64,000 nucleotides of DNA, taken from assembly GCA_017654935.2 (NCBI GenBank), contig CM065695.1, positions 24,861,387-24,925,386 of the forward strand, given 5' to 3'. Made by a program: the position numbers and the translations under genes. Positions 1 through 10,584 of the stretch are shown here, in pieces (position 1 is the first letter of the stretch; each line of letters begins with the position of its first letter). This DNA comes from Phymorhynchus buccinoides. Taxonomy: Eukaryota; Mollusca; Gastropoda; Neogastropoda; Raphitomidae. The notes under the pieces are model-generated. The model searched no databases. It had not been told where the DNA came from and was given only the letters and a program-made list of their open reading frames with translations.

Positions 1-239
1 ATCCGAGCATAAATTATCACCATGCTGACCTTGACCTTGAAGTGTGACCTTGAAAACCGAAATTTCCTTCTTTGCGCTATATGTTTCTTCTTCAAGCTGT
101 ATCTCGTGAACTAGAAGACAGAATCCCTTCCAATTTTGTGTCAGGATGTGACACTCTACGGGGTGTCGCAAGTGCGTGGCATTGCTGGTGACGGACATGT
201 CTGCCGCTCGGCGACGCCCTTGTTCGGGGTTGCTATAGG
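1..239. repeat. CAAGGTCA-type dispersed repeat, right part
   Basis: Contains TGACCTTGACCTTGA near 23-40 and another TGACCTTGA, followed by a conserved stretch ending in a 'tatctcgtgaactagaaga' motif. The reverse complement of the same family occurs at 8770-9000, and relatives lie at 31141-32690. The stretch leads directly into the 57-bp minisatellite. No gene is seen here. Confidence 0.6.
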
Positions 240-1411
240 CCCTATCATTCGGGGGCGAATTTTTGCTTATCTTCATTGCATAAGAAACCGTTGTTGCTAT
301 GTCATTTGGGAGCGAGTTTCTGCTTATGTTCATTGTATAATAAACTGTTGTTGCTATATCATTCGGGGGCAAGTTTCTGCTTATATCCATTGTATAAATT
401 ATAATAATAATAGACCGTTGTTGCTATATAATTCAGGGGCAAGTTTCTGCTTATATCTATTGCATAATAAACCGTTGTTGCTATATCATTCGGGGACACG
501 TTTCTGCTTATATCCATTGCATAATAAACCGTTGTTGCTATATCATTCGGACACGAGTTTCTGCTTATATATCCATTTTATAAATTATAATAATAATAGA
601 CCGTTGTTGCTATATCATTCGGGGGCAAGTTTCTGCTTGTATCCATAATATGATAAACAGTTGTTGCTATATCATTCGGGGGCATGTTTCTGCTTATATC
701 CATTGTATAATAAACCGTTGTTGCTATATCATTCGGGGGCAAGTTTCTGCTTATATCCATTGTATAATAAACCGTTGTTGCTATATCATTTGGGGGCAAG
801 TTTCTGTTTGCATCCATTGTATAATAAACCGTCGTTGCTATATCATTCGGGGATGAGTTTCTGCTTATATCCATTGTATAATAAACCGTTGTTGCTATAT
901 CATTTGGGGGCAAGTTTCTGCTTATATCCATAATATAATAAACCGTTGTTGCTATATCATTCGGGGGCAAGATTCTGCTTATATTGATAATATAATAAAC
1001 AGTTGTTGCTATATCATTCGGGGGCAAGTTTCTGCTTGTATCCATTGTATAATAAACCGTTGTTGATATATCATTCGGGAACGAGTTTCTGCTTGTATCC
1101 ATAATATAATAAACTGTTGTTGCTATATCATTCGGGAACGAGTTTCTGCTTGTATCCATAATCTAATAAACCGTTGTTGCTATATCATTTGGAGGCAAGT
1201 TTCTGCTTGTATCCATAGTATAATAAACCGTTGTTGCTATGTCATTTGGGGGCGAGTTTCTGCTTGTATCCATAGTAAAATAAACCGTTGTTGCTATGTC
1301 ATTCGAACGGGGGTGAGTTTCTGCTTATATCCATTGTATAATAAACCGTTGTTGCTATATCATTCAGGGGCAACTTTCTGCTTATATCCATTGTAAAATA
1401 AACCGTTGTTG
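240..1411. repeat. 57-bp minisatellite, copy A (~20 units)
   Basis: Head-to-tail units of about 57 bp share the cores 'aaaccgttgttgctatatca' and 'gtttctgcttatatccat', with scattered substitutions and short ATAATAATA insertions. Because 57 is 19 codons, several frames on both strands stay open and translate to 19-residue repeats; the minus strand at 1159-578 is one example. Openness in several frames argues that these are by-products of the period rather than a gene. Single units also occur at 1826-1921, 14763-14810 and 31619-31665, so the unit is dispersed. Confidence 0.9.
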
Positions 1412-1739
1412 ATAGAAGCGGAGCGGATTAGTGGGTGGGGTGGGGATTTGATTTTGATTTTTTTTATGTGTGCATGGGCGTACGCGAGTGTGTGTCGTTT
1501 CTCTTCATTTGCATTCATTTTCAATTATTATTTTTAACGACGTCAATATGTTGGCCTTAAGCTAGCGAGTGCGTGTGTTTTCATTTTTTCTTCCGTTTGC
1601 ATCTGTTATTATCTCTTGTTGTGCATGTGTACATTTATATGTATCTTATATGATCTGTATGTCCTGGTGTTCTATTGTGTATTTAAATAGTAGTATTACG
1701 TGCCTGTATTATCATGTTCATGTGTGTTTTGTATATGCG
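1412..1739. other. Non-coding spacer
   Basis: T-rich and GT-rich sequence between the 57-bp array and the SINE/LINE-type tail. It is probably part of the same retroelement insertion as 1740-1826. No convincing reading frame. Copy B equivalent is 33865-34192. Confidence 0.4.
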
Positions 1740-1826
1740 TTGTATCTGTAAGGCGCTTTGAGCTGTTGCCAGGATACTGCGCCATATAAATGTTATTAAT
1801 TATTATTATTATTATTATTATTATTA
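1740..1826 (+). repeat. SINE/LINE-type 3' tail ending in (ATT)n, copy A
   Basis: The string 'aaggcgctttgagc', then 'gcgccatataaatg', then an (ATT)n run is the familiar 3'-tail organisation of many animal SINE and LINE families, which end in a short hairpin-like module and a trinucleotide repeat. The body upstream is degraded, so the family cannot be named. Confidence 0.55.
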
Positions 1827-2275
1827 TCATTCGGGGGCGAGTTTCTGCTTGTATCCATAGTAAAATAATCCGTTGTTGCTATGCCATTCAGGGATTAGTT
1901 TCTGCTTGTATCCATTGTATAATTGTGACAGAGTGACCTATAGTAGTCTACTCGTCACTATATAATTATACAGAACAGACGGCGCCATTGCGCTATTTTT
2001 AGACATCGCCACTGTTGCCATGTCAACAGACGACCCGATTGCGGTAGTTTTGACATCTATTGTTGCCGTGTCGGCGGACGACACGATTGCGTTGTCTCCT
2101 TTTGGTCACGCGGGACCTTATGCAAATCAAACAGGTCACACGCCTTCATTCAAACGAAGGCAGGCTATCAATTCAAATCCTAAGCCTGTTAATAAACTTG
2201 TTATTTTAGCCTCTCCCCCTCTTTTATTTTCATATTAATAAAAGCTTATCATAGCTAAGTAGGCCTATATGTAAT
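1826..2275. other. Two stray 57-bp units, then unassigned sequence
   Basis: Positions 1826-1921 hold two diverged units of the 57-bp minisatellite beyond the retroelement tail, as if the element had inserted into the array. Positions 1922-2275 contain short open frames, for example from 2020, with no recognisable product. Copy B equivalent is 34279-34727. Confidence 0.4.
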
Positions 2276-2726
2276 TTAGTTCACTAGTCTGTCAATTACG
2301 GCCTCAAACTGCCGATATCTCTCATATAGGCTTATAGCTCACGATTTATTCTGTTAAATTACATCACTCGCCCTTGCATAGAAATCATTTTGTTTATTAT
2401 CAAGGTTTCCCTTTCGCCTTTCTAGCAAGAAAGCGCTTTGATGTTAGAAATTAGCTTTAACAATATATATTTTACGTCAAACTTAACTTTTGACGAAACG
2501 TTGTACCGACGTCAGACAGTTCTTGTTGCCTGCTGCTACGCTAGCCAGCGACAGTGCGCGGGCACTAGCCAACAAGACGCACTTCTAACAAAGTTGTGTT
2601 TCTTTGTCACAATGAATGCTAATTATATTGTTATTGTGTCATCTAATGTAGTGACATAGTACATCAATATAAAGCTCTCATTACCCTCTTTTAATCAGTG
2701 CTAACTGATCAATACTAAGTATTATA
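2276..2726. repeat. Repeat X, first instance (X1), copy A
   Basis: About 450 bp, near-identical to 11013-11440 in the same orientation. The alignment starts at 'ttagttcactagtctgtcaa' and ends at 'aagtattata'. X2 lacks a ~20-bp segment present here. No known element is recognised. Confidence 0.85.
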
Positions 2727-3600
2727 GTTATAGAGTTATTAATTTTTTTAGATGCTAGAACCCATTAAACTGGCTCTCAAAGTACCTAGTTTTCGCCTAT
2801 TTTAATAGTCATAGTCTTATAACTTTTTATCTCTATTTGTATCAGCTTGTAGCTGGGTTCGCACCCTTTATTTTGATATGTTGCTTGGCTAAACCATTGC
2901 AGAGATACATTGTGTTATTCAATTGTAAACAAACACAGATTCGGTATAAAACATATAGCTTAACAGAGCCGATTTGGTCTCAATCATGTGATGCAGACTT
3001 GGCAACTCGGACTGACCTATATAATTCAAATTTGACCGCGGCTAGTCAGTGTGTGCGTCAGTCGACAAAGCCGAGTATAGGCGAGAGCCTATGCGGCATG
3101 CAGCCACTCTGCGTGATGTGCATACATGTGCCTAACTGTGTGGTCAATAGCCTGCAATGTTTGAGCACTGACCTCTGCTCATAGCTGTAAGTAATCTAAA
3201 GCCAGTGTTTATTGTCTAGTTTGTTCTACTTTACAAACTGTTGTTTTACATGTTGTTTAGATTAATTAGTGATTTAACTTTGTCACTGTACTACTTTCAC
3301 GGAACGGAAAACTGTCTGCTATTCCCGTCACCGAACCATTGTGACGTCAGTTCATTCATAAACATGTTCATGTTGTTGAGGAGACTGAAAATTAGAACAT
3401 TCCGATCGTTCTGTTCCATCCTCACATCCACTCATGTGTGATGTCGATTTACTTTGTAAACAATGTAAGGGCCTTTTGCCTATATTTATATTGTTGTTTA
3501 ATAAGCCTATCTTGCTCATTTCCATGCTATTAATATTATTGATCTAGGCCTATGCCATGCTATGTGTGTAGGCGCACTGTTTCAGCCATATGTCTACTAT
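2727..3600. other. Unassigned AT-rich sequence
   Basis: Holds a 115-codon open frame (2837-3184, non-ATG start) and smaller ones, with no domain and no coding-like composition that I can recognise. In copy B (35179-36060) a 9-bp insertion and a 1-bp deletion disturb these frames, which argues against coding function. Confidence 0.4.
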
Positions 3601-3694
3601 TAGCAAAGACTGTACAGGGGAAGACAGAGTACTTATAAAGTACGGCGATCCGGGCTGATAGAGTTATCGTTAGTGCGTGCGTTACACCACAACA

Positions 3695-3784
3695 ATGGCG
3701 GCTATCCAAAGACTCAGACTGGAATTTGAAGCGAGAATTCAACTGGCCTATCGACGTTTTTTTAAATACCAGATTCAAAGTTGA
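3695..3784 (+). CDS. Candidate short 5' exon, 29 codons, copy A
   Basis: A TATAAAG sits at about 3634. About 60 bp downstream an ATG in good context (caacaATGG) opens a 29-codon frame beginning M-A-A-I-Q-R-L-R-L-E-F-E-A-R and ending at TGA 3782-3784. A consensus splice donor (aaagGTAAGA) follows near 3828. The frame crosses a run of seven T, so a missed base could move the stop. No product is recognised and no downstream exon is found. It may be a fragment of a gene or of a mobile element, because the 28 bp at 3607-3634 also occur at 10095-10122. Low certainty. Confidence 0.2.
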   Translation: MAAIQRLRLEFEARIQLAYRRFFKYQIQS

Positions 3785-3874
3785 GCGCATGGACAAACCT
3801 TTTCCGTGTTCCTGAAGACAAAGAAAGGTAAGAAAGCTGCAAATACGGCCAGAAAATCTATGAAACGGTAACAA

Positions 3875-4493
3875 CCAGTGTTAGATTTCTGCTGATGTTC
3901 ATGTGTTAGGCCTACTTACTAACTTAGGTCTTAGTAGGCCTACAATAGTATTTAGTAGACTTTTCTCTTCCTTTACTTCAAGCGACCACAATCATTTGCT
4001 GATTATTCTGTCATTGTAAGTTCAGTGGGGTCTAGGAACATATGCGCAGAATACTTCAGCCCTAATCTATAGGTAAAGGTAAGAAGAAGAGAGAGAAAGG
4101 GGGGGGGGGGGGGGGGATGGGCAGATTATTCTACGTGACCCAGCCAGTCAGGGACTTAGCAATGTCTTTGTTAGAGATAGGCCATAGGGACAATATCAGC
4201 CATCAAGCTTTAAAAAGTATCTTCAACATTTAGAACCAAGAACATCTGTAGATCGTCCTTCGTGCGCGATTTATTTAGATCTAAATACAGGTCTACCAGA
4301 ACCCAAGTCAAGGCGTCGCCATCGTGAATAGAGTATAGTATTCGCGATTAGCTACGGTCAAGGCCTGTGGTATATTTTAGACTGTTCGAGTTTATAGTTT
4401 AGATCTAGGTGAGTTGGTCCTCTCTTTCTCCGAGTTTAGTTTAGATCTAGGTGAGTTGGTCTTCTCTCTCTCTCTGTGTTAAATATACAGTAT

Positions 4494-4494
<1 letters not shown>
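3875..4494. other. Non-coding, with poly-G run and short tandem duplication
   Basis: Contains an 18-base G run at 4099-4116 (14 bases in copy B, 36559-36572) and a tandem pair of ~50-bp units around 4390-4470 carrying 'agtttagatctaggtgagtt'. No gene is seen. Copy B equivalent is 36335-36950. Confidence 0.5.

Positions 4495-4553
<59 letters not shown>
4495..4553. repeat. (AC)n microsatellite
   Basis: Pure AC dinucleotide run of 59 bp. The copy B tract at 36951-37007 is slightly shorter. Confidence 0.95.
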
Positions 4554-4554
<1 letters not shown>

Positions 4555-5510
4555 CGTGATCTGTTAAATTCTAGTTCAATGCATTTGAGACACTGTTATG
4601 GCCTGCAAAAAAAAAAAATCTTTTCATGGTTATTACGTTTTGAACAGCTTGTTACAGATTTAATTAAACGTTTTACGTCACTACTGTAGTGAAACATGAC
4701 ATAATCTGTGTGCGCAAGCATGCGATTGTCTGTGTGTGTCAGGGGCGGGGTTCGATGAGTTACGTACCCCCCGCAAAAAAAAGAAAGAAAAAAGGCCGTG
4801 AAGGTAGTTTCCGGAACACCACCCACCCCCGTTCCTGATATAATGTACAGCGGCTCGCGACAGGTGTGTTTGAGTGCAATGTGGAACCCCCCACCCCGAA
4901 TCTGGTCCGCCCCTGGTGCGTGTGTTTATTGTAATGCATAGATCTAATGTAGTGTGTCATTTTTTTTAATGTGCCCATTCCTCAGCTTGTGTACCCAGGT
5001 GTGTACTTTAAGCACTGGTATGCTTAGTCTTACTGATTACTGCAAGAGCCTTAACATTTTCCTATTCAATTGTTTCGGGACAGTTTGTCCTATCATTTTT
5101 CGAACCTCTATAATCACTGTTCTCTCCCTCGGTCTCTCTCTCTGTGCGTGTGTGTGCATGTATGTGCGCGCGCGTGTTTGTGTGTGCAGGAGGAACACTG
5201 GAAGATGTTTACCCTGAGAACAGGCCTACTTCCACATATTCCACCGATGTGCTGAGCTGTCCTTGATGGCCCGAGTCAAGTGTAGTGATATCAGCACCCG
5301 TGTCCGAACAGCTTTTATTGGATTGATTTTGAATTGCTGCGTCATTAAAGAATATCCCGGTTAACCATTTATCTCTGTAATATCGGGAATTGAATGTGCA
5401 CAAAGAAAGAACTCGGAACTTGGAAATATTTTAATGATTTAGGCCAACAGCCCCTATCATGACAAGAAAACACAAAACATGCACAGCAGCAACTATTTAT
5501 CGTTTTCAAT
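4554..5510. other. Unassigned sequence
   Basis: Non-coding by appearance. Holds purine runs, a GT-rich patch near 5145-5190 and several short frames on both strands, none recognisable. Copy B (37008-37976) has a small rearrangement near 37195-37215 (an extra 'attgtctgtg' duplicate replaces 'ggcgg'). Confidence 0.4.
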
Positions 5511-5511
5511 A

Positions 5512-5659
5512 TGAACACACACACACACACACACGCCATAACACCTTCCTTACGCACGCACATATACGCACACCCTCACACACACACACACACACACACG
5601 CATCGACACTTACACACGCACACGCATAAAAAGCACGCTCACATAATTATACGCACGCA

Positions 5660-5707
<48 letters not shown>

Positions 5708-5724
5708 ATGTGTGTGTGTGTGTG
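5512..5724. repeat. Compound (AC)n / (GA)n / (GT)n microsatellite cluster
   Basis: AC runs at 5512-5534 and 5577-5599, a (GA)n run at 5663-5704 and a (GT)n run just after. Copy B (37977-38183) has a shorter GA tract and a longer GT tract. Frames of H-T repeats through here are simple-sequence artefacts. Confidence 0.95.
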
Positions 5725-6497
5725 CAAGGCCATATTGTATATGAATTTGCCACATACCTTAAGACCAAACACCGTTTTTACACATTCCTTTATTAGATCT
5801 TGAAGCCATATAAAATAGAAGTGGACTTATGGTCAAACTGTGAGTTTTTCTCTTATTTATTTGTACCGTTATTGCGTATGGGAATCACAAACATTTATGA
5901 ATAAAGATAGCCTATGCCTGGATGTTATTAAAACTTTGAAAAAGAATTTCGAAAACGAATGGTTATAAGAGAAAAGGAATAAATGTGTATTCTGTAAAAA
6001 CTATAAAACAGTTTGAGAGAAAAACATTTCAGTCAATTACCATGCATGTATGCAATTTCATTAATCAAATGCAAATGTAATAATCATTGTCTCCCTGTTG
6101 AAACAGGCAGTAAAAATGGTATCCGAATATAAAAAAGAACCAGTAGAAAATGCAATAGAAATACTTTAGGTGATAGTAATGGCGGTTTAGTCCCGCTTTT
6201 GTGATCAAGACTAACTGCTTCTGTCTAAGGAACTGACCCACTATTTTCCCTGAAACTTTTTTTTAGTATTGGAATATCATAGCTACAGCTACAGAGCAAT
6301 AAATATGTCCCTTATTATATTTATTTAAGCAAAAATAGCAAGGCATATAGTCTAAAGTATATTTAATAACATCGATTTCTTGTCTACTTCTTTGTTGAAA
6401 TGAAACCATCTGAAAGCTTTCATGAGATCAAAGATTAATTTGTGCAAGGCATCCCCACTATAAACAATGTTTACCCAAGTGGTCTGGAATGGCACCC

Positions 6498-6500
<3 letters not shown>
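5725..6500. other. Unassigned AT-rich sequence
   Basis: No gene or repeat family recognised. Nearly identical in copy B (38184-38960). Confidence 0.4.

Positions 6501-6547
<47 letters not shown>
6500..6547. repeat. (AC)n microsatellite
   Basis: Pure AC tract. Copy B tract is 38960-39004, a few units shorter. Confidence 0.95.
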
Positions 6548-6548
<1 letters not shown>

Positions 6549-6919
6549 AGCCTTCATGTGTACACACACTGTTTATTGTCATTTTAAAGTTAAAAATCGA
6601 AAACGACTTCATAATAATACAAAAGAAAGTCAGTTTTTTGTCTACTGATGAACAATCAAATCGAATGTCATGTCTTTTCTATCACAGAAAATTTTGCTTT
6701 ATGACAATGCTGTCAAAATGAAAGAAGTCCTTTCCTAACAATGTAATGAAAATGCAACAATTGTTTCCCTTTGCTGATGTTTCATTCAAAATGCAATTCA
6801 CTTCCATTTCTGACGATTCAATCAAAATACAAGTCATGTCTTTTTCCAAATATTCAATGAAAATGTAAGACATTTTTTTTATGATTCAAGCAATCTATGG
6901 TGTGCTAATTCATCCCTTT
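6548..6919. other. AT-rich spacer with loose internal repetition
   Basis: Positions 6720-6870 show a degenerate ~35-45 bp periodicity built on 'attca(a/t)tgaaaatg' and 'catgtctttt' motifs. No gene. Confidence 0.35.
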
Positions 6920-7070
6920 GGCTCACTTAAGGTATCGTCTAAGTGCACGGGCACACAGGGCCCCGGTTTATCGTGTCCTCCGAAAGACTAAACGTTAAGA
7001 CCGTAAAGCCTAGTGTAAAGTGAAACGTGAGAGGAAAAATCACCAGTATCCAGGTTCAAACTCGGGTTTT
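6920..7070 (-). repeat. SINE-like fragment
   Basis: The segment 'ccccggtttatcgtgtcctc' followed by 'cgaaagacta' resembles, from memory, a widespread invertebrate SINE body. A 'ggttcaaactcgg' reminiscent of a tRNA B box lies near 7051. Ends and target duplications are not visible, and the orientation is a guess. Copy B equivalent is 39378-39528. Confidence 0.35.
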
Positions 7071-7417
7071 CTGTACACAATATAATGTACTTTTACATTC
7101 ACATTGTATTGTATTGCTTGCTCATTCAGTTGTAATGCTTGCTCACAACACACAAGTCATCAAGTTGGCTACCATTAAATTAGTTAAAAATCAGTCATCA
7201 TACTACACAAAATATAAGAGTTATTTCTAAAATCTTTTTGACTCGATTATAAATACCGGTATGTGAACCGTTTAAAAAATAGCTGTCTATTTTGGTTGGC
7301 AGACTAACATTCCCGTGCGAAGTCATATCCTTTCAAAATTAGAATGTAAATTGTTAATGATTACATTTTGTGGACTATGCAAACAGAATTTATGCCATTG
7401 AAATAATCTATATCAAC

Positions 7418-7424
<7 letters not shown>
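7071..7424. other. Unassigned AT-rich sequence
   Basis: No gene or named repeat seen. Copy B (39529-39881) differs by a 3-bp change near 39672. Confidence 0.4.

Positions 7425-7483
<59 letters not shown>
7425..7483. repeat. (CT)n microsatellite
   Basis: Pure CT tract. The copy B tract at 39882-39951 is longer by several units. Confidence 0.95.
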
Positions 7484-7486
<3 letters not shown>

Positions 7487-7871
7487 CCAAACAAGGCAAT
7501 AAAAATATATATGATTCAATTTATTGTAAAGTATTTAAAACAATTTAATTTTTATTCCTTTTCTAAATACAATATCAGAGATCCAAATATGGAATTAATT
7601 TTTTTTTTTTTAAATAGCCCATTGAAATAAGACTTCCTTTTTATGAAATGAAGTAAAAACGCAACCAACAAAGCATTTACCCAATTATTTTGCATACTAC
7701 CGAAATACTTTAGCCATGGAAACAAACATTTAATATGATTAGAAAAGCAGTACACTGTCCCAGTTCCATGTCTCCTGCTTGAGCCATGGCACATCTACAG
7801 ACAAAAGTCACAGCACTTTTTGTTTTGAATTGCGGAATCCAAGAAAGTTTTGTTCCATTATGACGTGACTG
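7484..7871. other. Unassigned AT-rich sequence
   Basis: No gene or repeat recognised. Copy B equivalent is 39952-40338. Confidence 0.4.
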
Positions 7872-8180
7872 TCACGGGTGGAGAGATGTAGTTTGCTGTA
7901 GATGATGGAGAGATGTAGTTTTAGTCATAGATTTGCGTGGGGTGATTTCTTCTCGTGGAAATTGGCCCTGTTGCTGGCCATCTGGCGATTCAGCGCTGAC
8001 CCCATGCCCAGCAGGTGTTGACTGTTCAATTTCATCCTCAGCGTTGAACTGACTGGTGTCTGAGGACACAAAAACAGCAACACTGGTATTGGCGTAATAC
8101 ACTAGCACAACGCAATAGAGAAGTGCATTATTCTGCCCCTTGCTATCTAAATGCTGCATGACAAAACCGAGGTAATGCAT
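7872..8180 (-). CDS. Hypothetical frame or terminal exon, minus strand, copy A
   Basis: A 102-codon minus-strand frame ending at TGA 7872-7874. Its C-terminal half is hydrophilic and rich in E, D, S, T, P and Q, which looks more protein-like than neighbouring frames. A good acceptor-like sequence (tttttgtgtcctcag, read on the minus strand, near 8075-8061) lies inside it. The true coding part may therefore be a terminal exon of about 60 codons beginning near 8060. The N-terminal half has a hydrophobic stretch (L-L-Y-C-V-V-L-V-Y-Y) that could equally be intron translated by chance. A minus-strand TATAAAAG sits near 8648-8641. No family is recognised. Confidence 0.3.
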   Translation of the reverse strand: MHYLGFVMQHLDSKGQNNALLYCVVLVYYANTSVAVFVSSDTSQFNAEDEIEQSTPAGHGVSAESPDGQQQGQFPREEITPRKSMTKTTSLHHLQQTTSLHP

Positions 8181-8486
8181 TCCTGACTGGAATCTGAAGG
8201 ATGGAGAAAATCAACATGTAGAAAGTTGATATTTAAACTGCAGCCACTACAGATATATTGCAGAATATTTAAACTGCAGCCACTACAGATATATTGCATG
8301 AATCCGAAAGATGGGGAAAATCAGCATCCAATACATTGGTGTTAAAGGCTGCGGCCACTAGAGTACATTGCAGAAAGAAATATTAAATTTTATCCTGAAT
8401 CTGAAAGATGAAAAAAAATACATTAGTATTTAGAATGCGGCTGTTACAGTACTTTGAAGAAAAAAACAGACTAAAAATGATATCCG
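8181..8486. repeat. Degenerate short tandem repeat
   Basis: Two to four diverged units of ~55-100 bp share 'ctgcagccactacagatata', 'attgcag(a/t)a' and 'tctgaa(a/g)gatg(g/a)'. The best pair is at 8233-8298. Copy B equivalent is 40648-40953. No gene. Confidence 0.5.
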
Positions 8487-8769
8487 TTGCAAGCATCTGG
8501 CAGCCTTGATTCGATATTGACAACAGTCTTCATGCCTCAGACCACAGCCAAGAGGAATGCTCCTACACTAACGGTAGTGACATCGGCCACAGTGGAAGCC
8601 TTCAAAATACAGCTTCAACTTCTTCGTCCACATACTGCTTTTATACCCTCCTCTTTTTTACACTCACCTTGAAATACATGCACCGCCACCCCGTTTACCC
8701 CACAAAATTTCTTACACCATGTCGTCTCCCACCCAATAAACACACCACTTTCCACCCTTACAGAACGCA

Positions 8770-9000
8770 TAAAATACAAAACCCAAAATTTGAAGCGATT
8801 CTGTTCAGTAGTTCACGAGATACAGCTGAACTTTTATACAAACTTCCTTGCACCATGGTACACCACTACACAAAATTTGAAGCGATTCTGTTCACCAGTT
8901 CACGAGATAAAGCTGGGGGAAAATTACATAGCCCAAAGAAGGAAATTTCGGTTTTCAAGGTCAAACTTGAAGGTCAAGGTCAGCACGGTGTTGATTAACG
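8770..9000 (+). repeat. CAAGGTCA-type dispersed repeat
   Basis: Two tandem units of ~85 bp each carry 'aaaatttgaagcgattctgt' followed by 'agttcacgaga'. They end in 'ttcaaggtcaaacttgaagg' and 'tcaaggtcagca'. This is the reverse complement of the family at the window start. Frames here are repeat-derived. Copy B is 41237-41467. Confidence 0.65.
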
Positions 9001-9112
9001 AAAGGAAGCTTTCTTTTCAAGCTGTCTACCCCTGTCTACCCCTCTGTCAATATTAATCATAATCCAAACAGTAGTTTTTAAGATAATACACAGACACACA
9101 CACAGACCGATC

Positions 9113-9458
9113 GCATTAATTCTCGGTTAATTGTATTTTTTCCGTTTTTGCCTTTCTTACCATACATAAGGCTGTATTTTAGGAACCTTTTTAGCTCATA
9201 ACCTTTTTGGAATACTAACCCTAGCCCTAAACCTAACCCTACCCCCCACCCTATAAGACGGAAAAACGCAACGAACCACAACTGTGGCAAATCGCGGTGT
9301 AATGCAGTACATAGTGGGGGGTAGGGTTAGGTTTAGGGCTAGGGTTAGGGCTAGGGTTAGTATTCCAAAAAGAGAATTAGCTGAAAATGTTCTTAAAATA
9401 CAGCTTTATGTTTGGTAAGAAAGGCAAAAACGAAAAAATACAATTAACCGAGAAATGC
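9113..9458. mobile_element. Long inverted-repeat (foldback) element with telomere-like inner arms, copy A
   Basis: The left arm (9113-9250) and right arm (9313-9458) are reverse complements over about 135-145 bp with few mismatches, around a loop of about 60 bp. The outer ends read gcatt...ctcggttaattg and caattaaccgag...atgc. The inner ends consist of degenerate CCCTAA/TTAGGG-type hexamers. No transposase is encoded and no clear target duplication is visible, so it is probably a non-autonomous hairpin transposon. Confidence 0.8.
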
Positions 9459-9850
9459 AGGGGGGGGGCACATCTTTAGCTTTACATCTTTTCATGTGAG
9501 ATACCTGTACGGTTGAATTGGTTCTCTTCAAATTCATCTGCGCATATTACGTAGCGACAGCGTGCAGCTTCTTCTACGCCCATTTGAAGCAGATCTGTGC
9601 ATCCCACGTTGTGGACCCATTTTCTACAGATCTGTTTAAAAGAAAGTGCATAAAAGCATTACTGTTCGATATTTAACGTTATAGAGTATGCAAGTCAAAG
9701 CACATACTCAAATATCTACGCCCACACACGCGCGCGCGCCCACACTAGTGATCAAAATGTGTAAAGTAGCGACCAGCCCGTTTGTGATACATACACTAAT
9801 ACAGATCTAAATTTGATCCTACGCATAAAGATGCAAAAGAATGTTTCGTA

Positions 9851-9852
<2 letters not shown>
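9459..9852. other. Unassigned sequence
   Basis: Contains a short poly-G, a (CG)n run near 9730 and palindromic-looking 'agatctg' pieces. No gene. Copy B equivalent is 41931-42325. Confidence 0.4.

Positions 9853-9908
<56 letters not shown>
9853..9908. repeat. (CT)n microsatellite
   Basis: Pure CT tract. Copy B is 42326-42380. Confidence 0.95.
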
Positions 9909-9910
<2 letters not shown>

Positions 9911-10083
9911 GATCATGTTATATTTAGATCTAGAAATTTTGTTCAGATCATAATCAAATCAATCAAATTTTTCATTCAATATTTTTCACAAGCACACTGT
10001 TTCATTTCATAAAAGCACACTATTTCATTTGAAAATCACATTATAAATCGAAATTTCACTTGCCTTTCTTTGTCTTTGGGGAA

Positions 10084-10356
10084 AGCAAAGACTTAGACTG
10101 TACAGGGGAAGACAGAGTACTTGGGGCGAGCATTCCTGCAACTTGTTGAACACACTGCCCCTCCTCGTTTGCTCCATTCCGCCATGATCAAAGTGTAACT
10201 GACTAATGAAAAGATAACTCTCTCGGGTTTGAAAACAAGAGTTATGTATCCTAAATGAGTTACGTTTCAAAGGGACATAACCAGTGTTTCTGTCCTCACT
10301 ACTCATATAGGGAAAAGAGACCGGATGTTTATCTTCCCCTATACAGTATCTTTGCT
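10084..10356. mobile_element. Small inverted-repeat element (MITE-like), copy A
   Basis: The left end carries 'agcaaag' then 'actgtacaggggaaga' (10097-10112). The right end (10332-10347) is its reverse complement with one mismatch, then 'tttgct'. The ~270 bp between has no convincing gene. A 28-bp stretch of the left end (10095-10122) is repeated at 3607-3634, suggesting another fragment of the family. Confidence 0.5.
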
Positions 10357-10584
10357 ATGTGTGTGTGTGTGCTAAGCCTACTGTAGTAGCCACATTTCAC
10401 CACACACAGGCCTGTTATCTATTGTTGTGTGATAGCTATGTATTGTATGATTAGCTGTTGTTGTGTTAATACTGCTACTATAGTATTAATAAGGCATTCC
10501 CTTTGATTGAGTTTCTTGCTACTTCAACGACAAACTCAATAGGCCTACATTTGTCTTTAGTCAGTTTTCTACTAAAAAACGATC

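Noticed and set aside
578..1159. 193-codon minus-strand frame of 19-residue repeats (and its copy B twin 33031-33612)
   Set aside because: Explained by a stop-free 57-bp tandem unit. Overlapping frames on both strands are equally open and no start context or splice signal supports it.
2837..3184. 115-codon frame as a gene
   Set aside because: No ATG at its start and no recognisable features. An insertion in copy B alters it, and it sits in repeat-like DNA.
7048..7062. tRNA gene
   Set aside because: Only a B-box-like 'ggttcaaactcgg' is seen. No cloverleaf can be drawn with a matching acceptor stem, so it is better explained as a SINE fragment.
9226..9365. True telomere or chromosome end
   Set aside because: Hexamers are degenerate, only tens of bases long, and arranged as an inverted repeat within ordinary sequence.
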